From the NCBI GenBank assembly GCA_025351985.1, contig JANXUW010000374.1, positions 1-8,584 of the forward strand: a stretch of 8,584 nucleotides of DNA, read 5' to 3'. Origin of the DNA: Pseudolysobacter sp. (GTDB lineage Bacteria > Pseudomonadota > Gammaproteobacteria > Xanthomonadales > Rhodanobacteraceae). The notes below the pieces were generated by a model, which searched no databases, had not been told where the DNA came from, and was given only the letters and a program-made list of their open reading frames with translations. The position numbers and the translations under genes are program-made. Below are positions 1 to 8,000 of the stretch, piece after piece (the stretch's first letter is position 1; every line of letters begins with the position of its first letter).

Positions 1-626
1 CCCTTTTGCCCGGCAGTCGGCTCGGTGAAATCCAACGCCTCGGCAAGGAGTTCATCGCCGCCGCGCACTTGTGTCAAAAACAATTGCCGACGTTGCATGT
101 GATCGCACCGATGGCCAACACCGCGTGCCGCGAATTGTTTGCCAGCCTGCTCGCGCAAGACAGCACCGAAAGCAGCAACACCATCGCTTCCGCCGCGGAA
201 ACCTCTCCTGCGCCGATCCGATTGCTGAATGGTCGCGCGCACGCAGCGATGATCGCTGCCGATGCCGTGCTGCTCGCCTCCGGTACGGCCGCGCTCGAAG
301 CGATGCTGGCGAAACGGCCGATGGTGGTCGGCTACCGCCTCGCAGCGCTCACCTATCGCATCGTGACCACGCTCGGCCTGCTCAAATCCCAGCATTATGC
401 GTTGCCGAATATTCTCGCGGGTCGTGCGCTGGTACCCGAACTCATGCAGGATCAGTGCACCGCGCAAAATCTCGCCGATGCGCTTCTGCCGGCCCTGCAT
501 GTGCGCAACACGCCGAATGCGCTGATCACGGAATTCACCCGCCTGCATCGCGAACTCACGCTCGATGCCGATCAAGCCGCCGCTGCCGCGATCGACGAAT
601 TGCTGCAAAGACCGGCGACGCATTGA
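1..626 (+). CDS. lpxB: Lipid A disaccharide synthase LpxB, C-terminal part (5' end outside window)
   Basis: LpxB is a peripheral inner-membrane GT-B glycosyltransferase (family GT19). It joins UDP-2,3-diacylglucosamine to lipid X to form the tetraacyl disaccharide 1-phosphate in the Raetz lipid A pathway. The window holds only the C-terminal half, about 207 residues, read in the frame whose first whole codon is at position 3. Family motifs are visible in order: LLPGSRLGEI at the start of the C-terminal Rossmann half, LLASGTAALEAML followed by AKRPMVVGYR (donor-nucleotide region), and LPNILAGRALVPEL near the end. These match E. coli LpxB closely in wording and spacing. The stop is TGA at 624-626. 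There is no hairpin terminator after it, and the next gene starts about 100 bp downstream, so co-transcription with the transferase and rnhB is likely (inference). An in-frame TTG at 6 is an internal Leu codon of LLPGSR, not a start. Confidence 0.95.
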   Translation, partial: LLPGSRLGEIQRLGKEFIAAAHLCQKQLPTLHVIAPMANTACRELFASLLAQDSTESSNTIASAAETSPAPIRLLNGRAHAAMIAADAVLLASGTAALEAMLAKRPMVVGYRLAALTYRIVTTLGLLKSQHYALPNILAGRALVPELMQDQCTAQNLADALLPALHVRNTPNALITEFTRLHRELTLDADQAAAAAIDELLQRPATH

Positions 627-729
627 GCTTTTTCACGCGACCGTACATAACGACCGGGCAACGATTGACGCATCGCACGTTGACCTAACGCCCGCCACAC
701 CGCAACATGCACAAAATTTTTTCAGGCGC

Positions 730-2478
730 ATGACAGCGATGTCGCAAGCGCAACTGCTCCCGCGCAAAACAAAAATCCTGTTCTGGCTAGGTTTGCTCGC
801 TTTCGTGGCGCTGCTGCTGGCCGGACCGTGGCGTGAAGCAACCGCGCCCGAGCGGCATTTCTCATCGGCGTGGCTGCTCAGCAGCCTGGTTTTCGTCACG
901 CTGCTGACGCGGCGGATCGGTTTCGCGCTGGCGCTCACGAGCCTGATTTTCGGCGGCCTGCTGATCGCGAGCGTAGTCAAGTTTGCCTATCTGACGACGC
1001 CGTTGCTGGCGCCGGATCTGGTGTATTTCGTCAACCGCGATCTGGTCGAAGTGCTGCTGCGGTATCCGGCGCTGCTTGCACTTTTTGTTGGCGGTTTCAT
1101 TCTGATTCCCGCACTGCTGATCCTTGCCTGGCGCATCGATCGACCGATTTTTCTGCAACGCTTCAGCCGCAGCACGCGTTCGCTGATCCGCGCCGGCGGC
1201 AGCATCCTGGGGTTGTTGTTGATCCTGATATGCGCATCGCCCGAAGGGCCTTTTGCCGATATCTACGGCAAGGGCATGTGGCAGACGATGAACGATAAAA
1301 GTTATCTGACCAACTTTTTCATTTCGTTCAATCAGACCAAGATCATCATTCCGCCGAGCCCGGCCAATGTCGATCGCAGCATTGTCTGGAACGATCCGCT
1401 CAAAGCGGCGGAAACGCATCCTGCCGATGCAACCGGCGCCGCACCGCACTACCCCGACATCGTCACGATCCTCGAAGAAAGCACGTTCGATCCGCGCATG
1501 CTGCAGGTCTGCGGAATGCCGCTGTGCAAGTTCAAGATGTTCGTGCCGGATGCGCGCACGCGCGCCAGCGGCGCACTCGTCGTGCACACGTGGGGCGGCG
1601 GTACGTGGACCAGCGAATTCGCCGCACTCACGGGTTTGTCGCATACCAGTTTCGGCAACGCCGGCTTGTATGCGCCGTACAATCTCGCGCCGCGTGTCAC
1701 CTACACCTTGCCGCGCGCGCTGAAGGCCGCCGGCTACAAGACGATTGCCGTGTACCCGATGTCGGGCGACTTCATCAACGCGCGCAATGCGTATCGTTAT
1801 TACGGCTTCGACGAGTTCATCGAAGGCAGCACGTATGGTTTGGCGTGGGAAAGCAGCGACACCGATCTGATGCAGGTGTTCGATCAAATCTACACGCGCG
1901 AAAAGAAAGAAGCCGGCAAACAACCGCTGTTCGTTTTCATGCTGACCTTGCGCCAGCATGGCCCGCATATGACGCCTCTGAAATTTCTCAAGCCGCCGTA
2001 TAACGCGCCACTGTTTCCGATGCTCGACAAATGGCTGAATCTGAATCTCGGCAATTATCTGTCGCGCCTGGAAAGCTCGGATTCGGCGCTCGCGCAGCAG
2101 GAAAAATTCCTGCTCGACAGCGATCGCCAGACCGTGTTGCTGCACTTCGGCGATCATCAACCGTCGTTCGATGGCGCGATCAACGCGATCAAGAAACTCA
2201 ACGCGCCGAAGGGCGCAAGCGATCCGATGTTCGTGACGTACTACATGCTCAAGTCGAACTTCGCGCCGAAGGAAAAATACAATTATCCGGTACTCGACCT
2301 GAGTTTTCTGGCCGGTCTCGTGCTCGATGTCGCGGGCGTGCCGAAGGACGAATTCTTCGAGGCGAACACGCGCTTGCGCGAGCGCTGCAAAGGTTTCTAT
2401 CTCGATTGCGCGGATAAACGTGTACTCGATTCCTACACCGATTTCATCTTCCACACGTTGCAAGCCCTGCATGACTGA
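730..2478 (+). CDS. Membrane-anchored sulfatase-fold transferase (LTA synthase/OpgB-like), copy 1, intact
   Basis: The 582-residue protein has about five hydrophobic segments (roughly 15-32, 47-60, 63-83, 112-134, 155-170) followed by a large extracytoplasmic domain. This is the layout of LTA synthase and OpgB-type phosphoglycerol transferases (COG1368, Pfam Sulfatase). Active-site elements line up with LtaS: metal-ligand Glu250 in LEESTF, nucleophile Thr292 in GGGTWTSEF, His410/His413 in RQHGPH, and metal ligands Asp475-His476 in FGDHQPSF. Two close Cys pairs (261/266 and 553/560) suggest periplasmic disulfides. The start is uncertain: ATG 730 and ATG 739 are both in frame, with only a weak AGG at 724-726, and the frame stays open upstream into lpxB. 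The gene sits between lpxB and rnhB, so transfer of a phosphoglycerol- or phosphoethanolamine-type group to an envelope glycan or lipid is plausible, but the substrate cannot be read from sequence. A true sulfatase is less likely: I see no C/S-x-P-x-R signature. Confidence 0.85.
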   Translation: MTAMSQAQLLPRKTKILFWLGLLAFVALLLAGPWREATAPERHFSSAWLLSSLVFVTLLTRRIGFALALTSLIFGGLLIASVVKFAYLTTPLLAPDLVYFVNRDLVEVLLRYPALLALFVGGFILIPALLILAWRIDRPIFLQRFSRSTRSLIRAGGSILGLLLILICASPEGPFADIYGKGMWQTMNDKSYLTNFFISFNQTKIIIPPSPANVDRSIVWNDPLKAAETHPADATGAAPHYPDIVTILEESTFDPRMLQVCGMPLCKFKMFVPDARTRASGALVVHTWGGGTWTSEFAALTGLSHTSFGNAGLYAPYNLAPRVTYTLPRALKAAGYKTIAVYPMSGDFINARNAYRYYGFDEFIEGSTYGLAWESSDTDLMQVFDQIYTREKKEAGKQPLFVFMLTLRQHGPHMTPLKFLKPPYNAPLFPMLDKWLNLNLGNYLSRLESSDSALAQQEKFLLDSDRQTVLLHFGDHQPSFDGAINAIKKLNAPKGASDPMFVTYYMLKSNFAPKEKYNYPVLDLSFLAGLVLDVAGVPKDEFFEANTRLRERCKGFYLDCADKRVLDSYTDFIFHTLQALHD

Positions 2479-3091
2479 ACTCGTCGCCAGAATGCAAAAT
2501 ACGGTACTGAGCGAAACGATTCAGTGGATCGCCGGTGTCGATGAAGCCGGACGCGGACCGCTGGTGGGACCGGTCGTGGTCGCCGCCGTCATCCTTGATC
2601 CGCAACGGCCGATCGATGGCCTCGCCGATTCGAAAAAACTCAGCGCCAAACGCCGCGATCAACTCGATGTACTGATCCGCAGTCACGCGGTCTGCTACAG
2701 CGTCATCGTCGTGAGTGCTGCGGAAATCGACGAGTACAACATCCTGCAGGCAAGCCTGCGCGGCATGACACGAGCGCTCCTTGCGATGTCGCATCTGCCG
2801 ACGCTTGCCTTGCTCGATGGCAACCAGATTCCACGCGACCTGACCATTCCCGCCCGCGCCATCGTCGGCGGCGATGCACTCGAACCAGCGATCAGCGCCG
2901 CATCGATTCTGGCCAAGGTCGCGCGCGATCGCTTGATGGTCGCGATGGATGTCTTGTATCCCGATTACGGATTCGCCAAACACAAGGGTTATCCCGTGCC
3001 CGAACATTTCGCCGCGTTGCAACGGCTCGGCCCATGCCCGGAACATCGCCGCAGTTTCGCCCCGGTACGGCGCGCGCTGGAGCGCTGCTAA
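2471..3091 (+). CDS. rnhB: Ribonuclease HII
   Basis: RNase HII is a cytoplasmic endonuclease that cuts the RNA strand of RNA-DNA hybrids and starts removal of single ribonucleotides misincorporated in DNA. The 206-residue product is of normal family size and lines up end to end with E. coli RNase HII. The DEDD metal-binding residues are present: Asp24 and Glu25 in GVDEAGRGP, Asp116 in LLDGNQ, and Asp135 in VGGDAL. Other family blocks are DSKKLS (53-58), [14 protein letters not shown] (141-154), [10 protein letters not shown] and HRRSFAPVR. The chosen ATG overlaps the stop of the upstream transferase gene by 8 nt (ATGACTGA), which suggests translational coupling. A second in-frame ATG at 2492 would give 199 residues and still keep the whole domain. 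Neither start has a strong Shine-Dalgarno. The chromosomal neighbours lpxB and dnaE are the usual ones, apart from the inserted transferases. Stop TAA at 3089-3091. Confidence 0.96.
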   Translation: MTELVARMQNTVLSETIQWIAGVDEAGRGPLVGPVVVAAVILDPQRPIDGLADSKKLSAKRRDQLDVLIRSHAVCYSVIVVSAAEIDEYNILQASLRGMTRALLAMSHLPTLALLDGNQIPRDLTIPARAIVGGDALEPAISAASILAKVARDRLMVAMDVLYPDYGFAKHKGYPVPEHFAALQRLGPCPEHRRSFAPVRRALERC

Positions 3092-3113
3092 CACGTCAGT
3101 CAACCCGACCAGA

Positions 3114-3142
3114 TAGTCAGCGTCCGACACCGCCTGTAATAT
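3114..3142 (+). promoter_or_regulatory. Possible sigma-70-like promoter before the second transferase gene
   Basis: TAGTCA (3114-3119) and TAATAT (3137-3142) are separated by 17 bp. Each matches the -35 and -10 consensus at four of six positions. A TG pair lies directly before the -10 element. They fall in the 96-bp gap between rnhB and the second transferase gene, about 45 bp before its start codon, which is a sensible position. The match is weak, and read-through from rnhB would serve equally well. Confidence 0.3.
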
Positions 3143-3171
3143 TGCAGAAATATGTGTAAAGAATCTGCCGT

Positions 3172-3178
3172 AAAAGGA
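3172..3178 (+). promoter_or_regulatory. Ribosome-binding site that sets the start of the second transferase gene
   Basis: AAAAGGA lies 9 nt before ATG 3188. It is the clearest Shine-Dalgarno in the window. It favours 3188 over the upstream in-frame ATG at 3152, which has no such element and would add 12 polar residues. Confidence 0.7.
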
Positions 3179-3187
3179 CGTAACCGA

Positions 3188-4895
3188 ATGTCACGGGGAA
3201 AATCAGTTGGTCGCCTGCAAGGCAGCCTCATCGTTCTCAGCAGCGCGGTTTTTTTCTTTGCCATCTGGTCATGCAGCCTCGGCGAAAAGTTGCCGAGCGA
3301 AGCCTGGTTTTGCGGAAGCGTTGCAGTATTGCTTGCCGCGACGTTTGTCGCCATCACGCGTCGGATCGGTTTTTCGCTGTTGCTGAGCGCCGCGCTGCTG
3401 TTCGCGCTGCTAGCGATCAGTGCAGCCAAGCTGCAATACCTCGGCACGCCATTGTTCGTCCCGGACCTGCAATATTTCAGCAATCGCGAAACGCTCTCGG
3501 TTGTCGCGCAGTATCCCGAAATCTGGCACGGCGTCTTGTGGAGTACATTCGTCGCGCTGGTTTTGCTGACCGCGACATGGTGTCTCGAACGACCGCTCGG
3601 TTCGGACTCGACATGGCGCAAGCGTTGCTCGACGCAGGTTCTTGCATTGCTGCTGGCCGTCGGCGGCTTGCTCGCCGTGTTCGCACCGGGTGGCCCCTTC
3701 AAAATTTTGATGGTCGACGACCCGTGGAACCTGATGGTAGCGGCAAGTCCGACCACCAGTTTCCTGCTATCGATACACCACATGCGCGTGACCGTGCCGC
3801 AGCCCGATCCGGCAGCGGCTGACCGCTACGAGTGGGCGCCGGTCGATCCGGTAGTCGCTGCGAAAAAACCGGCGCCGGATATTGTCGTTGTGCTCGAAGA
3901 AAGCACGTTCGATCCGCACACTGAGCATCTGCACGATCCCGCAATGCGATGCGCAGATGTTTCGCGATGATGCGCAAACCAACGCACACGGTGCGCTGCG
4001 TGTGCATGCCTGGGGCGGCGGCACATGGACCAGCGAATTCGCGTTACTCACCGGCCTGCCAACGCCGATGTTCGGCCCTGGCGGTATTTATGCGCCGTAC
4101 AATCTTGCGCCGCGCGTGAGTTTCAGCCTGCCGCGCCTGCTCAAGACCCAAGGCTATCGCAGCATCGCGATCTATCCGCTGGACGGTAATTTCGTCAACG
4201 CGCGACATGCTTACAGCGCTTATGGATTCGACGAATTCTACGACAATAATGTTTTCCACTTTGCTTGGACCAGCACCGATCTGGATATCGAGCGCGAGTT
4301 TGAAAAAATCTATCGCGACGAACGCGCGAAAAGTGACCAGCCGCTGTTTTTCATGATCCTGACCATGCGCCAGCACGGTCCGCACAATGATGCGCTGGAG
4401 AAACTCGCGCAGCCGTTCGATCACGCGTTGTTCGCATCGCTTGATGAAACGCGCAATCGCAACATGAGCAATTATCTCGCACGCCTGCACGGCTCGGACG
4501 AGGCGCTGGCTGCAATGCAGAAGACCCTGTTCAGCGGATCGCGTCCTGCCATGCTGGTACATTTCGGCGACCATCAACCTTCTTTCGATGGCTTGATGCT
4601 GAAGATTCAACGCACCGCTGCCGCTCTGGCGCTCGGCGATCCGTACACAGTGACGTATTACAAGATCGACGGCAGCACCGCAGACTCGCCACATTTTTCC
4701 TATGCCAGCCTCGACCTGGGTTTTCTCGCGGGATTGATCATCGATGTCGCTGGCCTGCCCGAGGGCGCGTTTTTCCAGGCGAATGCGCTCATGCGCGAAC
4801 GCTGCGGCGGGCGCTACCTCGACTGCCAGGACAAGGATTTGCTCGAATCCTACCAAAGCCATCTGTTCAACCGCCTGCATGTGATCGGGCGTTGA
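3188..4895 (+). pseudogene. Membrane-anchored sulfatase-fold transferase (LTA synthase/OpgB-like), copy 2, frameshifted
   Basis: This is a paralog of the gene at 730-2478. Shared blocks in the same order include [69 protein letters not shown] and RERC-x-G-x-YLDC. The first frame runs from ATG 3188 through five hydrophobic segments (roughly residues 12-31, 41-56, 61-80, 114-132, 150-166) to LEESTFDP (residue 243). It then leaves the family alignment and stops at TGA 3968-3970 after 260 residues. The family alignment resumes in another frame from CGC at 3915 and runs without further damage to TGA 4893-4895. Restoring two bases would give 569 residues with all active-site motifs, against 582 in copy 1. 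As written, the product would keep the membrane part but lack the nucleophile Thr and the Asp-His metal site, so it should be inactive as a transferase. The intact remainder means the lesion is recent or is a sequence error. Programmed frameshifting is unlikely because no slippery sequence is evident. Confidence 0.85.
3911..3923 (+). other. Frameshift point: 2-bp deletion relative to the paralog
   Basis: Copy 1 reads GAT CCG CGC ATG CTG here (1489-1503), encoding D-P-R-M-L. Copy 2 reads GATCCGCACACTG, which fits GAT CCG CGC ACA CTG (D-P-R-T-L) with one CG/GC dinucleotide missing. After this point the other frame gives R-T-L-S-I-C-T-I-P-Q-C, matching copy 1 [11 protein letters not shown] position by position, including both Cys. 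The lost pair lies in an alternating CGCG run, a likely site for slippage. Confidence 0.8.
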
Positions 4896-4907
4896 ACCGC
4901 ACGTGCA

Positions 4908-4923
4908 TTCAGGCGTTCAGGCG
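4908..4923 (+). repeat. Tandem 8-bp direct repeat upstream of dnaE
   Basis: TTCAGGCG occurs twice in perfect head-to-tail order in the 112-bp gap between the second transferase gene and dnaE. The same octamer lies at 721-728, just before the start of the first transferase gene. No binding protein is suggested by the sequence, and it may be chance. The rest of the gap shows no convincing promoter or terminator. Confidence 0.6.
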
Positions 4924-5007
4924 GGCGAATTTCCACAGCGATAAACAGCGTGCTTGCCGCCCGCGAAAGCGACCGCTACCCTTGCTGACCAGCTAGCGCC
5001 GCCGATC

Positions 5008-8000
5008 ATGTCACCGAGTTTCGTCCATCTGCATATCCACAGCGATTATTCGCTGATCGATTCGACCATTCGCCTGCCGGAGAAAGCCGAGCCGGGCGCA
5101 ACGCCGCGCGCAAATCTGATCGATCAGGCAGTCGCACTCGGCATGCCGGCGCTGGCGCTGACCGATCAAAGCAATCAATTCGCGCTGGTGAAGTTTTTCA
5201 AGGCTGCGCAGTACGCCGGCATCAAGCCGATCATCGGCGCGGATTTGTGGATCGCCGATGCGAGCGATGCGGCACGCCCGACCCGCATCACCTTGTTGTG
5301 CCAGAACCGCGAAGGTTATCTGAACCTGTCGCGGCTGATTTCGCGCGGCTGGGTCGAAGGCCAGCGCGGCGATTTTGCGATGCTGCAGCCGGAGTGGTTC
5401 GACCACGCCTGTGGCGGCTTGATCGCCCTGCTCGGTCGTGATAGCGATCTCGGCCGACTGCTGCTGGCCGACAAGCGCGACGCCATCGCCAACTGCGCGC
5501 AGCACTGGCTGCAGCGCTTCGACGACCGGCTGTATCTCGAACTCACGCGCACCGGCCACGCCGACGAGGAACACTTCCTGCAGGCCGCGTTGCAGCTCGC
5601 CAATACGCGCGACATCGCGGTGGTCGCGAGCAACGACGTGCGTTTTCTCACGCGCGACGATTTCGAGGCACACGAAGCGCGCGTCTGCATCCAGCAAGGT
5701 CGTGTGATCAACGATCCGAAACGTCCGCGCGACTACACCGCCGAGCAATACCTGAAATCGCCGGAAGAAATGTCGGTGCTGTTCGCCGACCTGCCCGAGG
5801 CGCTGGAAAATAGTATACAAATTGCAAAACGCTGCAATCTGGATTTTTCGTTCGGCACGTATTACCTGCCGGCGTTCCCGACCCCGCCGGCTGAAGACGA
5901 ACCCGCCTTCCTGCGCCGTCTGTCGCGCGAAGGTCTGGCCGGACGCATCGAACGCTACGGCATCGACGCCAATTTCGCGCATGCCGATTACGCGCAGCGG
6001 CTGAAAACCGAACTCGACGTCATCGTCAAGATGGGTTTTCCGGGTTACTTCCTGATCGTCGCCGACTTCATCAACTGGGCCAAGCAACACGGCATTCCGG
6101 TCGGGCCGGGACGCGGCTCCGGCGCAGGCTCGCTGGTCGCCTATGCGCTCGGCATCACCGATCTCGATCCGCTGCGTTACGGTTTGCTGTTCGAGCGATT
6201 CCTCAATCCCGATCGTGTGTCGATGCCCGACTTCGACGTCGACTTCTGCATGGACCGGCGCGACGAAGTGATCGACTACGTCGCGCAGAAATACGGCCGC
6301 GAGCGCGTCAGCCAGATCATCACCTACGGCACGATGGCAGCGAAGGCGGTGATCCGCGATTGCGGCCGCGTGCTCGGCATGGGCTACGGCCATGTCGACG
6401 GTATCGCCAAGCTCATTCCGAACACGCTCGGCATCAGCCTCGAAGGCGCGCTCAAAGAATCGCAGGAGCTGCGCACGCGTTATGTCGAGGAAGAGGAGAT
6501 CAAGGATCTGCTCGACCTCGCACTCAAGCTCGAAGACCTCACGCGCAACGCCGGCAAGCACGCCGGCGGTGTGGTAATCGCACCGACGCCGCTGACCGAT
6601 TTTGCGCCGCTGTATTGCGAAGCTGGCGGCGGCGGCGTGGTCACGCAATTCGACAAGGACGACGTCGAAGCAGTCGGCCTGGTCAAGTTCGACTTTCTCG
6701 GTTTGCGTACGCTGACGATCATCGACTGGGCGGTGAAAGCGATCAATCTGCGTCTCGCCAAAACCGGGCAAATACCGCTCGATATCACGCAGTTGCCGCT
6801 CGACGATCCGGCCGTGTTTGCGCTGCTGAAAAAAGCGCAAAGCGTGGCCGTGTTCCAGTTCGAAAGTCGCGGTATGCAGGCGTTGTTGAAGGACGCAAAA
6901 CCCGATCGATTTGAGGACCTGATCGCGCTGGTGTCATTGTTCCGACCCGGTCCGATGGACCTTATCCCGAGCTTCTGCGCACGCAAACACGGACGCGAGG
7001 CGGTGACGTATCCCGACGCACGCGTCGAGCCGATCCTGAGCGAGACCTACGGCATCATGGTCTATCAGGAACAGGTCATGCAGATGGCGCAGATCATCGG
7101 CGGTTACACGCTCGGCGGCGCCGATTTGTTGCGTCGTGCGATGGGCAAGAAGAATGTGCAGGAGATGGCGAACCATCGCGCCATCTTCGCCGAGGGTGCG
7201 GCGAAAAACGGTCTGAGCAACAAGCAGGCCGATGCGATTTTCGACCTCATGGAAAAATTCGCCGGCTACGGTTTCAATAAATCGCACGCCGCCGCGTATG
7301 CGCTGATCGCGTATCAAACAGCGTGGTTGAAAGCGCATTATCCGGCCGAATTCATGGCCGCGGTGTTATCGGCGGACATGGACAATACCGACAAGGTCGT
7401 GACCTTTCTCGACGAGGCGCGCGCGCTCGGTTTGCGCGTGGCGCCGCCCGACGTGAATACCTCGGGCTACATGTTCGAGGCGCTTAGCGATGGCAGCGTG
7501 TGTTACGGCCTCGGCGCGATCAAGGGCGTCGGCCACGGCGTGTGCGATGCGATCGTGCACGCGCGCAGCAGCGGCGCGTATCTGAGCATCACCGATTTTT
7601 GCCAGCGCATGGATTTGCACAAACTCAACAAACGTGTGCTCGAAGCGCTGGTTTTGTCTGGCAGCATGGATGCACTCGCGCGTAATCGCGCGACGTTGAT
7701 GGCGCAGCTGCCCGAGGCAATCAAGACCGCCGAACAAGCCGCGCGCAATACCGCGGCGGGCCAGAACGACATGTTCGGATCGTCGAGCGCGGTGGCGGCG
7801 CCGCACATCGATTTGCCGACGGTCGAAGAATGGCCGATCGAGCAAAAACTTATCGGCGAGCGCGAAACGCTTGGCCATTATCTGTCCGGCCATCCGACCG
7901 ACGCGTGGCGCGATGCGCTGGTGCAACTCAGTACCTGTCCACTCGGCGAAATCGCGCAGCATTACAAACCGGTACAGCCGAGCGAACGGCGCGGCCGTTT

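Noticed and set aside
665..708. TTGACG (665-670) and TTGACC (680-685) as -35 elements of a promoter for the first transferase gene
   Set aside because: No acceptable -10 hexamer lies at the right spacing; the best downstream candidate, CAACAT, matches three of six positions.
565..729. N-terminal extension of the first transferase gene back to ATG 565
   Set aside because: It would overlap the end of lpxB by 62 bp and add a polar, unrelated segment before the first membrane helix; ATG 730 or 739 gives a normal membrane-protein N-terminus.
862..2472. Long open frame on the minus strand (536 codons) opposite the first transferase gene
   Set aside because: It is a codon-bias shadow: the product is rich in Arg, Gln and Glu with no recognisable domain, while the plus strand encodes a full family match. 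The same applies to long minus-strand frames at 2444-3130, 4044-4880, 5011-6840 and 7366-8340.
3911..3970. Programmed ribosomal frameshift joining the two halves of the second transferase gene
   Set aside because: There is no slippery heptamer, slow codon or stop at the shift, and the exact match to the paralog is explained by a simple dinucleotide loss.
4921..4964. GCGGGCG / CGCCCGC inverted repeat as a terminator before dnaE
   Set aside because: The stem is only 7 bp with a 30-nt loop and no following T-run, so it is unlikely to end transcription and could arise by chance in GC-rich DNA.
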